Shown: piece by piece, positions 53,964 to 58,046 of the stretch
Position numbering within the stretch: position 1 is the first letter of the stretch
Layout of the letters: each line of letters starts with the position of its first letter
Assembly (NCBI GenBank): GCA_902784475.1
Contig: CACZUX010000004.1
Location: 1-58,046, forward strand
Length of the DNA: 58,046 nt
Origin: an uncultured Bacteroidales bacterium
GTDB taxonomy: Bacteria; Bacteroidota; Bacteroidia; Bacteroidales; Bacteroidaceae
Direction of reading: 5' to 3'
Made by a program: the position numbers and the translations under genes
Notes under the pieces: generated by a model
The model's input: the letters and a program-made list of their open reading frames with translations, nothing else
Databases searched by the model: none
What the model was told of the DNA's origin: nothing

Positions 53964-54633
53964 TACCGGTGGCCATCGCCACGTTGAGCGATTCAGACGT
54001 TTGACGCCCGGCAGGGTAGGGCGGAATGAACAGGCGCCCGTTAACCAGTTGCTCTGTCATCTGGCTGATGCCATTGCCCTCGTTGCCCATCACGATAATT
54101 CCCCCTGGAGTCAAATCTTTTTCGTAGAGATTGTCACCGTCCAAGAAGGTGCCGTAGACGGGAATCCCTTTGCACTTCGCCTGACCCAGCCATTGTGTTA
54201 GGTCGGTGTAGTGCACCCGAACTCTTGCGAGAGCGCCCATTGTGGCCTGCACGGCTTTCGGAGCGAAGATGTCGGCGGAGTCCGACGAGCATACGATATC
54301 CTCTATGCCAAACCAGTCGGCCACTCTGACAATAGTGCCGAGGTTGCCCGGGTCCTGCACCGTGTCAAGGGCAAGATACAGGGTGTCTGCTTCGGGGGAG
54401 GGTAATGCCCATGTCGGAATCTTGAAGAGTGCTATCGGTCCTTGAGGTGATTGCAGTAGCGAGGCTTTGTGCAATTCATCTTCAGTCAAATCGTCAAAGA
54501 GCGCCTCCAGCTCAAACGAGCCTTGCAGCTCTTTCACCAGTTTAGGGCCTTCTGCCACGAAGAGTCCATCGGTCTGGCGACCTTTTTTTCTGGCCAGCCA
54601 GTGAATCTGTTTCACGCGATTCTTACTTATCAT
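53926..54633 (-). CDS. TrmH-family (SpoU) RNA 2'-O-ribose methyltransferase
   Basis: 235 aa. N-terminal substrate-binding part (SKNRVKQIHWLARKKGRQTD, LFVAEGPKLVKEL) and the knotted SPOUT domain with motif 1 DTVQDPGNLGTIVRVADWFG, motif 2 IVMGNEGNGIS and motif 3 SESLNVAMATGI, where the SAM-binding knot forms. It methylates a ribose in rRNA or tRNA; the exact site cannot be told from sequence. Divergent from the BamA/TamA-like gene. Confidence 0.93.
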   Translation of the reverse strand: MISKNRVKQIHWLARKKGRQTDGLFVAEGPKLVKELQGSFELEALFDDLTEDELHKASLLQSPQGPIALFKIPTWALPSPEADTLYLALDTVQDPGNLGTIVRVADWFGIEDIVCSSDSADIFAPKAVQATMGALARVRVHYTDLTQWLGQAKCKGIPVYGTFLDGDNLYEKDLTPGGIIVMGNEGNGISQMTEQLVNGRLFIPPYPAGRQTSESLNVAMATGIICAEFRRRHAK

Positions 54634-54637
54634 GATG

Positions 54638-54645
54638 CAAATTTA
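54638..54645 (-). promoter_or_regulatory. -7 box of the TrmH-family gene, next to its start codon
   Basis: Minus strand TAAATTTG, an exact TAnnTTTG match. The ATG begins at 54633, five bases after the box, so the transcript would start at or next to the start codon. Confidence 0.55.
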
Positions 54646-54709
54646 CTAAAAATGCTCAGAGTGGAGCGTTGTCTCCTCCCGTTTTTTCAAGAAATTGAAA
54701 AAAATGTTA

Positions 54710-54717
54710 TATATTTG
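54710..54717 (+). promoter_or_regulatory. -7 box of the BamA/TamA-like gene, next to its start codon
   Basis: TATATTTG matches TAnnTTTG; the ATG is at 54723, six bases after. A TTTC at 54685-54688 is at the right distance (21 bp) for a weak -33 element. Confidence 0.5.
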
Positions 54718-54722
54718 CATTT

Positions 54723-56945
54723 ATGATGCATTTACGCGCCTTGATGCATATGGTCACAGGTCTCCTTTTGGCGGCCGTTTTCCTGATGTCCTGTTCTTCC
54801 AAAAAATATCTTTCGGAAGGACAATATCTTTTGGACCGTTCCGAGGTGCATCCGTCATCGCTGGACGGCTATGTGCGTCAGCATCCCAACCAGCGGTGGT
54901 TTTCTTCCGTTAAAGTGCCATTGGGTATTTGGCTCATGGCCGGCAAGGGTGACGGCCGCATACGTCGCATGATACGCCGCATGGGCGAAGCCCCCGTCAT
55001 CTACGACACACTGCAGTCCTCCAGGAGCGCGCTCCAAATAGCCACCGCTGTGCGTGCCCAGGGCTATTTGTGTGCTCGTGTGACCTGCACAGAACATCCT
55101 AAAGGCTATAAGATGAGGGTTCGCTATGATGTGGACTTCGGACCTCTTTATCATATTCGCGACCTCTCTACAGAGGTTCGTGACGAGGCATTGCTGCCGA
55201 CGTTGGAGCCCGTGATGGGCGGAAGCCTTTTGCATGAAGGTATGCCTTTCGATGCCAATGTGCTGGATGAAGAACGCATCCGCATTGCAACGGAATTGAA
55301 CAATCGGGGCTACTATCACTTCAACAAGGACTTCATTACTTACGTCGCAGACACAACGCTCGGCCGACATCAGGTGGCCGTTACCATGATTGTGCATCCC
55401 TTCGAACAACGTGGAGACACGGTGGTTCCCCATCAAACCTATCGTTGGGGGGAGACGACTTTTACTTTTGATACGACAGCGCAGCATCCCTTACATTTGC
55501 GTCCCAATGTGCTCCGGAATACCGTATCTATGCCACAGGACAGCCTCTACCGCGAGCGCGACGTGCAGGAGACCTACGGGCACCTGTTGCGTTTGGGTGC
55601 CCTGGCTGCCAGCAACATTCAGATAGAGGAGCGGGATTCAGACCGCCTGTATCCCAACATTACACTGACGCCGGCGCGCATTAACACCGTGAAGTTCAAC
55701 CTGGACGGCACTAACTCGGCCGGCGACTTCGGTGCTGCTGCGGAGGTGACTTATCAGAACCGCAACATATTCCACGGTTCCGAGCTCTTTGCCATAAAGG
55801 CACGCGGTGCCTTCGAGGCCATTCGACAGCTCAAGGGCTATGACCGGCAGAACTTCATCGAGTATTCTTTTGAGACATCGCTGACTTTCCCCGAATTCAA
55901 ATTCCCTTGGGCCGGTCGCAATTTCCGCCGTCGTCTGCAGGCCACAACGGAGGTGTCGCTCAAATTCGATTCACAGGATCGTCCCGAGTTCCATCGTCGT
56001 GTTGTCACCGGGGCGCTGCGCTACCGTTGGGGCCGCTACGGCGGCAAACACACTTACCGTTGGGACCTTCTCGGCCTCAACTACGTCTATATGCCCTGGA
56101 TTTCTCAGACGTTCCGTGAGACGTATTTGGATAACCCCACGTCGCGCAATGCCATTTTGCGCTACAACTACGAGAACCTCTTCATTATGAACTGGTCGTT
56201 CACTTTCGCATTTTCCAACATCAAGGCGATGGGGGCGACCAACATCTACGGCAAGGACGCCTGGACTGCGCGCATCTCGCTTGAGACGGCCGGCAACCTC
56301 CTGCACGGTCTGTGTACGGCATTTTCCAGCCCCGTCAATTCCGATGGTCAGCACACCCTCCTGGGTATTGCCTATGCTCAATATGCCAAAGTGGACTTGG
56401 ACTTCTCCAAGAGTATCCGTTTTTCCGAAGGCCATTCTCTGGCTTTGCATGCTGGCTTGGGTATGGCGCTGCCCTATGGCAATGCAAATATTTTGCCTTA
56501 TGAGAAGCGTTACTTCTCCGGCGGTGCCAATTCGGTGCGAGGATGGAGTGTGCGTGAACTCGGTCCGGGCCGTTTTCGTGGTTCCGACGGACGTATCGAT
56601 TTCATCAATCAAACCGGCGATATCAAGCTGGATCTCAACATGGAGTATCGGGCGCATATCTTTTGGAAGATCGACGGTGCCCTGTTTGTCGACGCCGGCA
56701 ACATATGGACCTTCCGCGACTATGCCGAACAGCCCGGCGGTCAGTTCTCCTGGGGCTCGTTTCTTGAGGAGATAGCTGTTGCCTATGGTCTGGGCCTTCG
56801 CCTCAACTTCAATTATTTCCTTTTGCGCTTCGACGGCGGTATGAAGGCCATCAATCCGGCTTTCGGCGAGGAGCGCTATCCTTTGGTGCATCCCAAATTT
56901 TCGCGTGACTTTGCGTTTCATTTCGCGGTGGGTTTGCCTTTCTAA
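54723..56945 (+). CDS. BamA/TamA-family outer-membrane protein with lipoprotein signal
   Basis: 740 aa, ATG 54723 or 54726. Lipobox VFLMSCSSKKYLSEGQYLL. POTRA-like N-terminal region (VHPSSLDGYVRQHPNQRW; YDVDFGPLYHIRDLSTEV; INTVKFNLDGTN), then a 16-strand Omp85 barrel with the family sequence near the end (YFSGGANSVRGWSVRELGPG) and terminal FHFAVGLPF. Probably inserts proteins into, or moves lipids or proteins across, the outer membrane. Lipidated, TamA-like Omp85 proteins beside a trmH-type gene are common in Bacteroidota. Confidence 0.92.
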   Translation: MMHLRALMHMVTGLLLAAVFLMSCSSKKYLSEGQYLLDRSEVHPSSLDGYVRQHPNQRWFSSVKVPLGIWLMAGKGDGRIRRMIRRMGEAPVIYDTLQSSRSALQIATAVRAQGYLCARVTCTEHPKGYKMRVRYDVDFGPLYHIRDLSTEVRDEALLPTLEPVMGGSLLHEGMPFDANVLDEERIRIATELNNRGYYHFNKDFITYVADTTLGRHQVAVTMIVHPFEQRGDTVVPHQTYRWGETTFTFDTTAQHPLHLRPNVLRNTVSMPQDSLYRERDVQETYGHLLRLGALAASNIQIEERDSDRLYPNITLTPARINTVKFNLDGTNSAGDFGAAAEVTYQNRNIFHGSELFAIKARGAFEAIRQLKGYDRQNFIEYSFETSLTFPEFKFPWAGRNFRRRLQATTEVSLKFDSQDRPEFHRRVVTGALRYRWGRYGGKHTYRWDLLGLNYVYMPWISQTFRETYLDNPTSRNAILRYNYENLFIMNWSFTFAFSNIKAMGATNIYGKDAWTARISLETAGNLLHGLCTAFSSPVNSDGQHTLLGIAYAQYAKVDLDFSKSIRFSEGHSLALHAGLGMALPYGNANILPYEKRYFSGGANSVRGWSVRELGPGRFRGSDGRIDFINQTGDIKLDLNMEYRAHIFWKIDGALFVDAGNIWTFRDYAEQPGGQFSWGSFLEEIAVAYGLGLRLNFNYFLLRFDGGMKAINPAFGEERYPLVHPKFSRDFAFHFAVGLPF

Positions 56946-56970
56946 TCTATGGGTATAAATATAATCAGAT

Positions 56971-57768
56971 ATGCAATTCATTTCATTCAGTTCCGGTTCC
57001 AGTGGAAATTGCTACCTGCTCAGGAGCGACGGCGCCACGTTGCTGCTCGATGCGGGCTTGTCGCCTCGCAAGGTGAAGCAATACTTCTCGAACTACGGCC
57101 TCAGTCTTTCCGACGTTGACGCCATCCTCATCACGCACGACCACACCGACCACATCAAGGGTGCCGGTCTCCTGGCAGACGAGTGCCAGTGTCCGGTGTA
57201 TACGACGCTGGCGGTGCACGAGGGGATGGGGCGCAATTACTGCATGACGCACAAGGTGCCGCAGCCTTTGAGGCGTGTGGTGGAGAAAGAGGTCGCCTTT
57301 CGCCTCGGAGATTTCATGGTGACGCCTTTCGACGTGCCTCACGACAGCAGCGACTGTGTCGGCTACGAGATTCAATGCGGCGATGTGATGTTTGCTTTTA
57401 TCACGGATGCGGGTCATGTGACGGAGCGCATCCGTCAGGCGGTGTCTCGTGCCAATTACCTGGTCCTGGAGGCCAACCACGATGTGAATATGCTCATGAT
57501 GGGGCCTTATCCGGCACATCTCAAAGGGCGTATCAGCGGCGAGAAGGGCCATTTGGCCAATGAAACGGGTGCGCGCCTGGTGGCCGAGTATGCCACGCCG
57601 GCGCTGCGTCATCTCTGGCTCTGCCATCTTTCCGAGGAAAACAACCATCCGGAGCTGGCGCGCAAGACCTACGAGCAGGTGCTCTCCGAATACGGCATTA
57701 AGGGTGGAGTAGACTTCTCTCTGACGGTTTTGAGACGTCTTGTGCCCTCTGAAATGTACGATTTGTGA
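56971..57768 (+). CDS. MBL-fold metallo-hydrolase (YycJ/WalJ-like)
   Basis: 265 aa. Starts with FISFSSGSSGNCYLLRSDGA, typical of the YycJ/WalJ group. Metal-binding HxHxDH motif in ITHDHTDHIKGA, then DVPHDSSDCVGY (His), FITDAGHV (Asp) and LEANHD, and LWLCHLSEENNHPELA. Predicted two-zinc hydrolase, possibly an exonuclease; the actual substrate is not settled for the family. It lies 26 bp after the Omp85 gene on the same strand. Confidence 0.92.
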   Translation: MQFISFSSGSSGNCYLLRSDGATLLLDAGLSPRKVKQYFSNYGLSLSDVDAILITHDHTDHIKGAGLLADECQCPVYTTLAVHEGMGRNYCMTHKVPQPLRRVVEKEVAFRLGDFMVTPFDVPHDSSDCVGYEIQCGDVMFAFITDAGHVTERIRQAVSRANYLVLEANHDVNMLMMGPYPAHLKGRISGEKGHLANETGARLVAEYATPALRHLWLCHLSEENNHPELARKTYEQVLSEYGIKGGVDFSLTVLRRLVPSEMYDL

Positions 57769-57796
57769 TATTATTTCAAAAAAAATGGCTGAAATG

Positions 57797-57828
57797 TTTG
57801 GCCGTTTAAGAAAAATGCCGTACCTTTG
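57797..57828 (+). promoter_or_regulatory. promoter of tRNA-Lys
   Basis: TTTG (57797-57800), 20 bp, TACCTTTG (57821-57828): consensus Bacteroidota -33/-7 pair. Transcription should start near 57833, with a 5' leader of about 29 bases that can fold on GGGG/CCCC before the tRNA. Confidence 0.85.
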
Positions 57829-57861
57829 CACCCGCAAATGAGGGGTGACGCCCCGATGCAT

Positions 57862-57937
57862 GCGTCCTTAGCTCAGTTGGTAGAGCAATTGACTCTTAAT
57901 CAATGGGTCCAGGGTTCGAGCCCCTGAGGGCGTACCA
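57862..57937 (+). tRNA. tRNA-Lys (anticodon CTT), CCA encoded
   Basis: 76 bases including encoded CCA. Acceptor GCGTCCT pairs with AGGGCGT (two G-U pairs); D stem GCTC; anticodon stem ATTGA/TCAAT with loop CTCTTAA, giving anticodon CTT, which reads AAG; T arm CAGGG-TTCGAGC-CCCTG; discriminator A. Confidence 0.96.
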
Positions 57938-57942
57938 AAAAG

Positions 57943-57971
57943 AGGACGACCCACGAGGTCGTCCTTTTTTT
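57943..57971 (+). terminator. intrinsic terminator after tRNA-Lys
   Basis: 9-bp stem AGGACGACC / GGTCGTCCT (57943-57951, 57957-57965), 5-base loop CACGA, then a run of seven T. Confidence 0.92.
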
Positions 57972-58024
57972 GTTGACATGAGAAAGAGATAATACTAATA
58001 TATAATATGTATAGGACAAAAACT

Positions 58025-58040
58025 TGCGGAGAACTCCGCA
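58025..58040. other. perfect inverted repeat at the window edge
   Basis: TGCGGAG-AA-CTCCGCA: two 7-bp arms with a 2-bp centre, in otherwise AT-rich DNA after the tRNA terminator. It could be an operator or part of a larger structure cut by the window edge. Confidence 0.5.
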
Positions 58041-58046
58041 TTGACA

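Overview
The window looks like chromosome from a member of Bacteroidota, most likely Prevotellaceae or a close relative. The signs are paired SusC/SusD genes, Bacteroides-type promoters (TTTG at -33, TAnnTTTG at -7) in place of sigma-70 boxes, starts without Shine-Dalgarno sequences, Prevotella-style C-terminal tails ending in G-I-Y-I..GKK, and core genes (mnmE, serS, addAB-like, panB, ileS, lspA, tRNA-Lys) in a Bacteroidales style. No phage, transposase, integrase or CRISPR was seen.

Layout. (1) 1-8091, minus strand: a tightly packed six-gene operon read from 8091 towards 1. It encodes a secreted amidohydrolase-monooxygenase fusion, a lipoprotein flavodoxin-cyclophilin, an Fe-S-type flavoprotein, a GH30, a GH43 and an alpha/beta-hydrolase lipoprotein cut by the window edge. 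An AraC regulator (8264-9157) diverges from it. (2) 9275-15094, plus: a complete ABC-type tripartite efflux set (TolC, HlyD-like adaptor, double-ATPase, two ABC-2 permeases). (3) 15115-22042, minus: serS, an NfnAB/SudAB-like fused oxidoreductase with an out-of-frame deletion, a PD40-propeller protein, a nucleoside phosphorylase and mnmE, closely spaced behind one good -7 box. (4) 22172-28140, minus: AddB-like nuclease and AddA-like helicase-nuclease, overlapping by 4 bp. They share a compact divergent promoter region with panB (28251-29069, plus). (5) 29380-48814, plus: a 19-kb accessory locus of seven genes: FAS1-like lipoprotein, SusC, SusD, two more FAS1-like lipoproteins, SusC, SusD. It has no enzyme and no regulator, and ends in a strong hairpin terminator. 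(6) 48871-58046: ileS, lspA, a DUF4296-type lipoprotein and a 59-codon small gene; then trmH-type methyltransferase (minus), a BamA/TamA-like surface assembly protein, an MBL-fold hydrolase, and tRNA-Lys(CTT) with promoter and terminator.

Most notable points. The FAS1-SusCD locus is a candidate little-described uptake or adhesion system. Its last SusD (973 aa) carries an insertion of about 275 residues that contains a tandemly duplicated module of about 80 residues. IleRS carries the swapped GxHH signature (G-I-H-H) in place of HxGH, the form linked to mupirocin hyper-resistance. Degenerate heptanucleotide arrays recur at gene junctions and inside coding sequences. Several -7 boxes sit so close to start codons that the mRNAs should be leaderless or nearly so.
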